In this document: piece by piece, positions 1 to 6,965 of the stretch
Layout of the letters: every line of letters starts with the position of its first letter
Position numbering within the stretch: the first letter of the stretch is position 1
DNA from: Verrucomicrobium sp. BvORR034
Lineage (GTDB): Bacteria; Verrucomicrobiota; Verrucomicrobiia; Verrucomicrobiales; Verrucomicrobiaceae
Reading direction: 5' to 3'
Length of the DNA stretch: 36,568 bases
NCBI RefSeq assembly: GCF_000739635.1
Contig: NZ_BATQ01000129.1
Span: 1-36,568, forward strand
Translations under genes and position numbers: made by a program
Notes under the pieces: generated by a model
What the model was told of the DNA's origin: nothing
Database searches by the model: none
What the model saw: only the letters and a program-made list of their open reading frames with translations

Positions 1-370
1 CGATCAGTTCCTTGCCAGTCGCCGCCATCGCCTTCGCCATGGCATCCGCCTCCGCCAATGTGCCGGCATAAGGCTTCTCCATGATAACGTGGGCACCATA
101 CGGAGCCACCTTCTCCACCCACTCGCCGTGACAGGACGCCGCAGGGCAAAGAATCACCAAGTCCGGCTGGGTCTGCTCCAGGCACGCCCGGTAGTCAGTG
201 AACACCTGTCCCTCACCCAGCCCAAAATTGCGCGTTGCCTCCACGAGCCGTTCAGGCTGCTCGTCACTGATGGCCACGATCTCCGCCGAGGGATGCTCAT
301 GCACCATCCGCAGCAGGTCGCCCATGTGGAAGTGATCGAAGTTGATGCCGGCAATGCGCCAAGTTTTCAT
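1..370 (-). CDS. Gfo/Idh/MocA family oxidoreductase, N-terminal part (runs off left edge)
   Basis: The reading frame is open from an ATG at 370 to the window edge (123 codons), so only the N-terminal Rossmann domain is present. It begins MKTWRIAGINFDHFHMGD and contains the family's LVILCPAASCHGEWV and HVIMEKPYAGT stretches, where EKP is the signature lysine region for nucleotide and substrate binding. The first glycine-rich turn is unusual: GINFDHFHMGD replaces the common GxGxxG, a variant seen in part of this family. Members are NAD(P)-dependent sugar or inositol dehydrogenases and related enzymes; the substrate cannot be told from here. The leader before ATG is pyrimidine-rich (CTTCCTCCTC) with no Shine-Dalgarno. 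It lies downstream of an NupG-like permease but is separated from it by a terminator, so it may have its own promoter. Confidence 0.85.
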   Translation of the reverse strand, partial: MKTWRIAGINFDHFHMGDLLRMVHEHPSAEIVAISDEQPERLVEATRNFGLGEGQVFTDYRACLEQTQPDLVILCPAASCHGEWVEKVAPYGAHVIMEKPYAGTLAEADAMAKAMAATGKELI

Positions 371-400
371 GAGGAGGAAGGGGTGCTGTAGGGTTCTTGG

Positions 401-439
401 AAAAAAACAGGCCGTCCTGCAGATGAATACAGGACGGCC
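401..439 (-). terminator. Rho-independent terminator of the permease gene
   Basis: Perfect 10-bp arms GGCCGTCCTG (410-419) and CAGGACGGCC (430-439) with a 10-nt loop, followed on the minus strand by seven T residues (401-407 as A on the plus strand). It sits 34 bp past the permease stop codon, the classical position for an intrinsic terminator. Confidence 0.92.
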
Positions 440-473
440 CCGGAGATGACTGTTCTTTCGACTTTCGCGGGCC

Positions 474-1730
474 TTAGTGGCTCACGTTGCCATCCGGCTG
501 AACGTCCTTGGGCGGGTGGAATGCTACGAGCAGCAGCAACATGGCCAGGACACCCAGACCGGTCGGAACCAGGAACAAGTTCTTGTAGTCTGTAACGCCT
601 TCAGCATTGGTGAGCGACTTGGCGAGCGGAATGAAAGTCCACTTGGCCGCCAGGTCACCAATTCCGAGGATCAACAGGTTAAACCAACCCTGGGCACTGG
701 AGCGAACGTCCTTCGGGAAGATGGCATCCACAAAGATGTACACCGTGGCGAAGAAGAAGGCATAGCAGATGCCATGCACCAGCTGGACCACGATGATGAG
801 CGGCTTGCTTTCTGGGAAGTAGGCATAGACCGCAAAGCGGATCACGTGGCCAGCGATGCCGAAGAGCAGGGTCTTTCTCCAGCCGAGTTTCTTCAGAGCC
901 AGACCGAGCACCGCCATGGTGAGGATCTCTGCCACCTGCCCGAGGCTCATGATGGGCATGATCCATTCCTTCTTGAAGCCTACTTTGTTTTCGAGGAAAC
1001 CACCCGTCACGAGGAAGTAACCGTTGTGAATGGTAGAGTCGATGAAGGTCACCACAAACAGCACCAGGATGCACGGGATCATCAGGTTCTTGCCCGCCTT
1101 GAGCCAGGCCAGACTCGCTTCGCCTGTGGCCGGTTTCGGAGGAGTGTGCGGCAGAGCAAGGCTGAAAGCCGCCAGCACGAGCGAGGCACCGCCAGAGATG
1201 AGGAAGATGTTCCGGGTCGCGTTCATCGCGTCCACGCCTTCCTTGCCCTGCAGCACGAAGTAGAGCGGCCAGGCAGCAAGGATCCAACCAATGGTGCCGC
1301 CCATACGGACCAGGCCGAATTCCCGGGTCGCGTTCGACATGTTGGCAAAGGCCAGTGAGTTGGCCACGGAGATCGTGGGCACGTAGAAGATGGAGTGCAC
1401 CAGCATCAGCACAAAGAAGAGCGGGAACGACTTCACCCAGAAGAGAGCCAGAATCGCAATCCCTCCCACAAGGTGACTAAATGCCATGAACTTCTCCGCA
1501 GAGAACTTGCGGTCAGCGAACTGGTTGCTGAAGAAGATGGCAAGGATGGAGGAAATGGCGAACGCGCTGCCCACCCAGGCGGTCTGCGCTGCAGTGAAGC
1601 CCAAGCCCCCCTTCTCGATTGGCCCCCCCATGTAGTCCCAGATCAATGGCAGCCACGCCCCCCAGATGAAGAACTCCAGGATCATCATGGTGAACAACTT
1701 GGCGAAGGGAGATCGAGATGGACTGCTCAT
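474..1730 (-). CDS. MFS transporter, nucleoside:H+ symporter (NupG/XapB-like) family
   Basis: A 418-residue polytopic membrane protein, the same length as E. coli NupG and XapB. The N-terminus (MILEFFIWGAWLPLIWDYMG) matches the NHS family opening, where an aromatic/glycine-rich first helix follows a short cytoplasmic tail. About 12 hydrophobic segments follow, with a polar central loop near residues 195-210 between the two six-helix halves. The family moves nucleosides or, in PVC-group relatives, probably sugars, into the cell with protons; the substrate here is an inference at best. Neighbours on the same strand are an AraC-type regulator upstream and a Gfo/Idh/MocA oxidoreductase downstream, which suggests uptake of a sugar-like compound. 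The start ATG at 1730 opens the frame. A 28-bp palindrome lies about 170 bp upstream, and a strong terminator follows. Confidence 0.9.
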   Translation of the reverse strand: MSSPSRSPFAKLFTMMILEFFIWGAWLPLIWDYMGGPIEKGGLGFTAAQTAWVGSAFAISSILAIFFSNQFADRKFSAEKFMAFSHLVGGIAILALFWVKSFPLFFVLMLVHSIFYVPTISVANSLAFANMSNATREFGLVRMGGTIGWILAAWPLYFVLQGKEGVDAMNATRNIFLISGGASLVLAAFSLALPHTPPKPATGEASLAWLKAGKNLMIPCILVLFVVTFIDSTIHNGYFLVTGGFLENKVGFKKEWIMPIMSLGQVAEILTMAVLGLALKKLGWRKTLLFGIAGHVIRFAVYAYFPESKPLIIVVQLVHGICYAFFFATVYIFVDAIFPKDVRSSAQGWFNLLILGIGDLAAKWTFIPLAKSLTNAEGVTDYKNLFLVPTGLGVLAMLLLLVAFHPPKDVQPDGNVSH

Positions 1731-1901
1731 GGGCGGGTGTTGAAGATGAAACTGGCGCGGATTATGGATTGAACACTACGGGTTGGGAACAGAAATATTC
1801 GCCGTTGGGAACGGAGAATTCGCGTCCCACACAACCGCAAAAGGTCATGTTTGGCCGAGGTACGTACATCTTATGTCACGAGCAGCCACCGCGTTGCTCT
1901 G

Positions 1902-1929
1902 TATGTCATTTCCATCGCTAAATGACATA
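1902..1929. promoter_or_regulatory. Palindrome in front of the permease gene (candidate operator)
   Basis: Perfect 10-bp arms TATGTCATTT (1902-1911) and AAATGACATA (1920-1929) with an 8-nt spacer. A further TATGTCA half-site lies 30 bp away at 1872-1878 in direct orientation to the left arm. There is no T tract after the stem in either direction that would make it a terminator for the AraC gene ending at 1969. It is placed between that gene and the permease start at 1730, so a regulator binding site is the likeliest reading. Confidence 0.5.
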
Positions 1930-1968
1930 AAAAGTTCAGAGCCTGAGCTCGCTCTAACCCACAATGGG

Positions 1969-2856
1969 TCAGGCCCCGCCAAGGCGCTTCCTGAACTCGC
2001 TGGGGGTCACGCCCTTCCATTTCAGGAACAGGCGGTTGAAATGCGCCAGGTTTCTGAAGCCACAATCCGCCGCCACATCCACAACGCGAAGATCCGTGGT
2101 GGAGAGGAGTCGCGCAGCCCTTCCCAAGCGAAGCTCATTGAGATAGGCGGGAAAGGTCCTGCCGGTGCGGCTGCGGAAGAACCGGCTGAAGGCACCGGGA
2201 CTGAGCGCCGCAATGGCTGCCACCTGGTCCCGGTTGATCGGCTCGCAGAGGTGCTTGTGAATGAACTGCATCACCCGGTCCACCCGGGCCTGATCCCCCA
2301 GCCCCAACTGCGGGGCAAAGCCGGGCGAGCTGAGAAACGCCACGCCAGGCGAATGAGCCAGGTCATCCAGAATGCTGAGCAGCTCGGCCAGACGCCTCAG
2401 CGGCCCCAGCTCGACCATCGCACTCATTCGTTCCGCCACACGGTCCCGCACCTCCCCGGTGATGTGCAGACCTCGCCGCGCCTTGTCCATCAATTGCCGA
2501 ACTGGCTCAAAGTCGCTGCGCACTGCAAACTCGCGGCCGAGGAAATCTGCCACAAACTGGACCACCACCGCCTCCAGCTCCCCCGCAGTGTTGTCCTGAT
2601 GCCAGAGGTGCGGCAGGTTGGATCCCACCAGCACCAGATCTCCTGCCGAGAGGTTGGTGATATTGTCCCCCACGATGCGGTATCCCTGGCTTTTCTTGAC
2701 CAGCACAAGTTCCAACTCGGGATGAAAATGCCATGGCGTTCCATAGGTGGAGCCAGCAAGATGCTCACAGAAGATGGGATCTTCCGGACGACGGGGTATA
2801 TGTTCGCGAATCGGCAGCGTGTGCACGGCACGCCATGTCTCGCATGCCAGCCCCAC
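1969..2856 (-). CDS. AraC/XylS-family transcriptional regulator with cupin sensor domain
   Basis: About 295 residues. The N-terminal half is a cupin-like ligand domain (GTPWHFHPELELVLV, then SAGDLVLVGSNLPHLW), as in AraC-type regulators that sense sugars or aromatics. The C-terminal 100 residues hold the two helix-turn-helix motifs: DQVAAIAALSPGAFSRFFR, and VVDVAADCGFRNLAHFNRLF followed by KGVTPSEFRKR, the typical family ending. The frame has no good ATG after the hisD stop. GTG at 2856 follows an AAGGAG by 16 nt, rather far, and GTG at 2826 is the alternative, giving 285 residues. It lies 44 bp downstream of hisD on the same strand and upstream of the permease, which it may control through the TATGTCA sites. 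Confidence 0.88.
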   Translation of the reverse strand: MGLACETWRAVHTLPIREHIPRRPEDPIFCEHLAGSTYGTPWHFHPELELVLVKKSQGYRIVGDNITNLSAGDLVLVGSNLPHLWHQDNTAGELEAVVVQFVADFLGREFAVRSDFEPVRQLMDKARRGLHITGEVRDRVAERMSAMVELGPLRRLAELLSILDDLAHSPGVAFLSSPGFAPQLGLGDQARVDRVMQFIHKHLCEPINRDQVAAIAALSPGAFSRFFRSRTGRTFPAYLNELRLGRAARLLSTTDLRVVDVAADCGFRNLAHFNRLFLKWKGVTPSEFRKRLGGA

Positions 2857-2900
2857 GCCGCAAGAAGAAACTCTCCTTATGGAAAAGGGGTGCGTCTCCG

Positions 2901-4187
2901 CTACTCGCCACGCACGCTCACGCTCAGACCGTGGGCATCGAGTCCCTCGATCTCGCTGAACACCCGCACGATGGGCTCGGACTTGGCGCAGGCTTCCTTG
3001 CTCAACCGCACGATGCTGGTGCGCTTCTGGAACATGTCCACGGTCAACCCCGGGAAGCTTTTGCCAGCACCGCCAGTAGGCAGAGTGTGGCTCGGGCCGG
3101 CCAGGAAGTCGCCCACCGCCACCGGAGAGTAGTTTCCAAGGAAAATCGCCCCGGCGGTGCGAATGAGCGGCAGGATCTCCTGCTCGCGGGAGGTGATGAG
3201 GCTCAAGTGTTCCGGAGCGTAGTTGTTCACGATCTCCGCGCCCTCTTCCAGCGTCGGCACCAGCATGAGGAAGCACTCCTTGTCCAATACTGAGCGCACC
3301 ATTTCCTGGCGCTTCAGCTTCTGGCCCTGGGTCTCCACCTGACCCACCACGGCATTGAGGAGGACCTCGTCATCGGTGAGGAAAGCCACGCCGCTGTCCT
3401 TGCCGTGCTCCGCCTGCGCCAGCAGATCGGCGGCGATGAAGGCAGGATTGGCACTGCTGTCGGCCAGCACCATCACCTCGCTCGGCCCGGGAAGCAGGTC
3501 CACGGAAACAACGCCGAACACCTGCCGCTTGGCCTCGACCACATAGCTGTTGCCAGGGCCGAAGATCTTGGTCACCGATTTGATCGTCTCCGTGCCAAAC
3601 GCCATGGCGGCGATGGCTTGCGAGCCGCCTACGCGGTAGATTTCCGTCGCACCTGCCAGGCTCAACGCGGCGAGCAGGTTGGCATTGACCTTGCCGTCTT
3701 TGCCACACGGCGAGCAGACCACGATTTCCGGCACGCCCGCCGCAGCGGCGATGGCGACGGTCATGATGGCGGTGCTCACCAGGGGGGCGGTCCCACCTGG
3801 CACATAGACCCCCACCCGCTCAAAGGGGTGGTACACTTCTCCCACTTCTGCCCCCTGCTCGTTGATCATCGACCAGTCCTTGCGCAGACTCTGCTGGGCA
3901 AACGTAGTGACGTTCCTGAGGGAGGCATCCAGCGCCGCACGCACCTCCGGGGTCAGGCTGGCCACCGCGACAGCCACTTCTTCCGGTGAAACCTCAAGCT
4001 GGTCGGCCGTCAGACTGGCCCCGTCAAATTTCTGAGTCAGCTCCAACAGGGCCTTGTCCCCGTTCTGCCGGATGTCTGCGATCACGGCGGCCACCACGTC
4101 CCGTACGCGGTCAGAGGCCTCAGCGCGACGGTTCAGGCGGCAGAGGGCGTCAGCGTAGGTGGCGTCAGTGTAGCGGAGGATTCTCAT
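2901..4187 (-). CDS. hisD: Histidinol dehydrogenase
   Basis: A 428-residue cytoplasmic enzyme that carries out the last two NAD-dependent oxidations of histidine synthesis, histidinol to histidine. The HisD signature IFGPGNSYVVEAKR is at about 208-221, GPSEVMVLAD at about 234-243, the metal/substrate region AEHGKDSGVAF at about 259-269, and the catalytic Glu326-His327 pair falls in NNYAPEHLSL, the same numbering as the E. coli enzyme. The C-terminal GPSHTLPTGG motif is present too. ATG at 4187 is chosen over GTG at 4223 because homologues begin close to MRILRYTD and the earlier start would overlap the previous stop. The gene follows the RlmI-like methyltransferase by 36 bp and is not next to other his genes, so histidine genes appear scattered in this genome. 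Confidence 0.97.
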   Translation of the reverse strand: MRILRYTDATYADALCRLNRRAEASDRVRDVVAAVIADIRQNGDKALLELTQKFDGASLTADQLEVSPEEVAVAVASLTPEVRAALDASLRNVTTFAQQSLRKDWSMINEQGAEVGEVYHPFERVGVYVPGGTAPLVSTAIMTVAIAAAAGVPEIVVCSPCGKDGKVNANLLAALSLAGATEIYRVGGSQAIAAMAFGTETIKSVTKIFGPGNSYVVEAKRQVFGVVSVDLLPGPSEVMVLADSSANPAFIAADLLAQAEHGKDSGVAFLTDDEVLLNAVVGQVETQGQKLKRQEMVRSVLDKECFLMLVPTLEEGAEIVNNYAPEHLSLITSREQEILPLIRTAGAIFLGNYSPVAVGDFLAGPSHTLPTGGAGKSFPGLTVDMFQKRTSIVRLSKEACAKSEPIVRVFSEIEGLDAHGLSVSVRGE

Positions 4188-4223
4188 GGAAAGATGACTT
4201 GTCTGGGGTTTTGACCAGGGCAC

Positions 4224-5159
4224 TCAGGCTACATCCAGCCAGAATGATTTCAAATACGCGTCGCCCGTAAAATCGGCTGGCATGGGGACACTTTGGAACT
4301 CGCTTAACCGGCGTCGTGCCTGGGCCACTCCACTGCGCACCTGCTCCTCCATCTCAAATGAGGACACCTTGCGCGTGTTGGCACAACATAGCATCCAACC
4401 CCCCGGCTCCAGTACCTGGGTCGCCAGCTTCACCAGTTCCGCGTAGTCCTCCTCCACTCGAAACACCTTCTTCACCTGTCCGCGGGAGAAGGTGGGCGGG
4501 TCCAGGATGACTCCCTGCCACTTCCGGCCCTTCTTGGCGAAGGCCTGCAGCCAGTCAAAGGCGTCCCCTTTGACGAAGTAGTGGCTGGCGGGATCCATTC
4601 CGTTGAGCTGCAAATTCCGCTTTCCCCAGTCGAGGTAGGTGGGGCTCAGGTCCACGCTGGTGGCAATCCCGCCCCCTGCTCCTGCCGCCACGGAGAAGGC
4701 GCAAGTATAGGCAAAGAGATTCAGCACCCGCTGACTCCCAGGCTCGGACTGGGAGATCCGCTCCCGAATGGCCAGGCGATTGTCCCGCTGATCCAGGAAG
4801 ATCCCCTGGGAGTAGCCGCTGGTGAAGCTGATTTCGTACTTCACCCCATTCTCCAGCACCGTGAACGGCTCCTCCACCTTCTCCCCCCAGAGCCAGGTCG
4901 GCGACTCCTTGTCCCGCTGGTCCAGCCGCTTCCAGTAGATGGACCTCATCCCCGGAAAGGCTTTCACCATCGGACGCATGTCCGTAGGTTGGTGGCGCTG
5001 AGTCTGCAACAGCAAACGTCCGTCAAACCACTCCGCCCACAGGTCTGGGAAACCGTCCCCTTCCGCATCGAGCAGGCGGTAGCAGGTGGTGGCAGCAGCG
5101 GCCTGCGCCATGAGGCGCTGCCGGGTATTCCAGGCGTTTTGCAGTTTTCCTTCGTCCAT
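4224..5159 (-). CDS. Class I SAM-dependent rRNA methyltransferase, RlmI/RlmK-like
   Basis: 311 residues. SAM-binding motif I is LNLFAYTCAFSVAA and the catalytic-loop motif is VILDPPTFSRG, with motif II around TSVDLSP. The stretch KYEISFTSGYSQGIFLDQRDNR matches the conserved linker of the RlmI family, which makes 5-methylcytosine in 23S rRNA. E. coli RlmI is about 396 residues and starts with a PUA domain; this protein is shorter and lacks it, so its exact target is uncertain. RlmI-type 5mC enzymes use a Cys in the C-terminal part; the CANTRK stretch (MLCCANTRKVSS) is the likely site. It is 36 bp upstream of hisD on the same strand, probably one transcript. Confidence 0.88.
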   Translation of the reverse strand: MDEGKLQNAWNTRQRLMAQAAAATTCYRLLDAEGDGFPDLWAEWFDGRLLLQTQRHQPTDMRPMVKAFPGMRSIYWKRLDQRDKESPTWLWGEKVEEPFTVLENGVKYEISFTSGYSQGIFLDQRDNRLAIRERISQSEPGSQRVLNLFAYTCAFSVAAGAGGGIATSVDLSPTYLDWGKRNLQLNGMDPASHYFVKGDAFDWLQAFAKKGRKWQGVILDPPTFSRGQVKKVFRVEEDYAELVKLATQVLEPGGWMLCCANTRKVSSFEMEEQVRSGVAQARRRLSEFQSVPMPADFTGDAYLKSFWLDVA

Positions 5160-5265
5160 GCGTTTGGGTGGGCGGCCAACATGTGGGACAGGCAGCCGGA
5201 TTGCAACGGCATCCCTGTTTTGACATCACATTGGCGGGGCCACACCCGGTGCCTGCAATCTCGGC

Positions 5266-5766
5266 TTACTTGGGAGCCTGTAGTTTCTGCATCAGTTCAT
5301 ACGCGCTACGCTCCACCCAGTTGTGCGCCAGTTTGCCATCCCGCACCTCCCACACGGCGATGCCCGTGAACTCCACCGGCTGATCGTCCGCCGGGGTGCC
5401 AAACATGCCCTGATTGTAACCCTTCACCACCCACCGGGAAACGACGCGAGTGCCATCAGCGCTTGAAAACATGTCCAGGTTGGTCAGTCTCAAATCGCGA
5501 ATGCGGCTGCTGAAATTTCGCACCCACTCTTTGAAAGCTGCCCGCCCCACCACATCCTTGCCCGAGGTCGTGAGAATGAAGTCCTCGTTGCACAGCCGGT
5601 CGATGACGCTGAGGTCCTGCGGTGGATTGTAGACTTTGGCCCAGAGTTCAGAGAGCAGTCTCTCCCCGGTGGTTTGCGGTTTGGCGGGCTCCGCTGCCAG
5701 AAGACTCGTGAGAGTCATGGACAGGAGTGCCACGACGGCAGAAAGGGCAGGTTTGAGGAATCTCAT
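5266..5766 (-). CDS. Exported SnoaL/NTF2-like protein
   Basis: 166 residues. The start at ATG 5766 gives a clean signal peptide: MRFLKPALSA, a hydrophobic core, then a cleavage site around SLLAA-EPAK. The mature part resembles SnoaL/ester-cyclase-like NTF2 folds: an opening helix, then LCNEDFILTTSGKDVVGRAA, RDLRLTNLDMFSSADGTRVV and the closing FTGIAVWEVRDGKLAHNWVE, a hallmark of this family. SnoaL-like proteins bind small hydrophobic ligands and may be enzymes or not; no substrate can be proposed. It shares the strand with the LysR gene upstream and the methyltransferase gene downstream (106 bp gap) but has no obvious link to either. Confidence 0.82.
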   Translation of the reverse strand: MRFLKPALSAVVALLSMTLTSLLAAEPAKPQTTGERLLSELWAKVYNPPQDLSVIDRLCNEDFILTTSGKDVVGRAAFKEWVRNFSSRIRDLRLTNLDMFSSADGTRVVSRWVVKGYNQGMFGTPADDQPVEFTGIAVWEVRDGKLAHNWVERSAYELMQKLQAPK

Positions 5767-5912
5767 GGTGGGCTTGATTTTGGAGTTGGACCTGGAGCGG
5801 AATGCGGACCACCCGTGATTGATTGTCGGCCCCACAGTTGATCACCGCTCCCGTCCCAGCGAAAATTGAATGAACTGATGGCATCCATGCCATTTGCCAA
5901 TGGATGCAGCCT

Positions 5913-6797
5913 TCAGTGGGTGGCCATGTCCACCGCTCGTGAAACGAAGTCCCCCATCACTCTTGCCAGGGTGTTTGAAGACGATTTCCGACGGTAGATG
6001 GAAATGCCCATGTCGGGCAGCGGAGGCAGGGCCTGACGCCCCTTTGTTGCGATCACCTTCATCCCCGGCACCACCGACCTTTCCCCCAGTACGCCGATCC
6101 CCAAATCCGCAAGAACCGCCGCCTGGACGGAGGCCAGGCTGGCACTGGTGTACACCGCCTCCCAAGAGCGACCCGCCACCTCCAGCCGCTCCAGTGCCGC
6201 CAGGCGGTACAGACAGGGTTCCGGAAACAACACCAGCGACAGCGGATCCTCAGAGGGGTCCACCAGGGAGCCCGCCGCCCGCACCCACACCACCTGCTCC
6301 CTGAGGAGAAGGCTCTCCTCCAGCAAAGCAACCGGCACCGGCCTCCCAGACGCCCCGATCACCAAGTCCATCTCCTCCGCCTCCAGCTTTGTCAGCATTT
6401 GGGAGGTCATGCCCACCTCGACACTCAGCCGGATCTTGGGATGTGATCGCTTGAACTGCGAAAGCAGCTCCGGCAAGGGGATCAGGCCAAACTGCGGCAT
6501 CACTCCCAGGCGCAAGGTCCCTCCCTGGTTTGATTGCTGAATTCGGTCCAGCATCTCCTGGTTCAGCGCCAGCAGCCGTCTGCCATACCCCAGTACCACC
6601 TCCCCCTCCGCCGTGAGCTTCAGACTGCGGCTGGAGCGAATGAACACCTCCTTCTCCAGCAGGCTCTCCAGACGCTGCACCTTCAAGCTCACCGCGGACT
6701 GACTTAGGTGGAGCCTGCCGGCAGCTGCGGTGAACCCACCACATTCCACCACCGCCAGAAAGCAGCGAATCAAATCGAGATCGAGATCAGGCGGCAT
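5913..6797 (-). CDS. LysR-family transcriptional regulator
   Basis: 294 residues. The N-terminal winged helix-turn-helix is typical: LDLIRCFLAVVECGGFTAAA, then LHLSQSAVSLKVQRLESLL and a basic wing RSSRSLKLTAEGEVVL. Residues from about 90 form the periplasmic-binding-protein-like effector domain, starting with the usual TLRLGVMPQFGLIPLPELL. ATG 6797 is chosen; GTG 6803 two codons earlier is equally possible. The gene is divergent from the phosphohexomutase gene with 168 bp between them, which is the arrangement in which LysR proteins often control the neighbour, but the neighbour is a housekeeping-type enzyme so this is only a suggestion. The inducer is unknown. Confidence 0.92.
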   Translation of the reverse strand: MPPDLDLDLIRCFLAVVECGGFTAAAGRLHLSQSAVSLKVQRLESLLEKEVFIRSSRSLKLTAEGEVVLGYGRRLLALNQEMLDRIQQSNQGGTLRLGVMPQFGLIPLPELLSQFKRSHPKIRLSVEVGMTSQMLTKLEAEEMDLVIGASGRPVPVALLEESLLLREQVVWVRAAGSLVDPSEDPLSLVLFPEPCLYRLAALERLEVAGRSWEAVYTSASLASVQAAVLADLGIGVLGERSVVPGMKVIATKGRQALPPLPDMGISIYRRKSSSNTLARVMGDFVSRAVDMATH

Positions 6798-6965
6798 GCT
6801 CACCCATGACTTTTCCCTATGGATGAATTGCCATCAACCAGCTTTGTCAATACATATGGGCTTTATCGTGACAACCGCTTCGTGCCCTTCACAAAATTTG
6901 CAAACCTCAGGGCCAGCCCTAAGATCGGCTTTACCCCACCCAATCACCTCGTCATACTCTCGCCC

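Noticed and set aside
6798-6965. LysR binding site (T-N11-A) in the divergent region
   Set aside because: Several loose T-N11-A matches exist but none has clear dyad symmetry, so none can be singled out.
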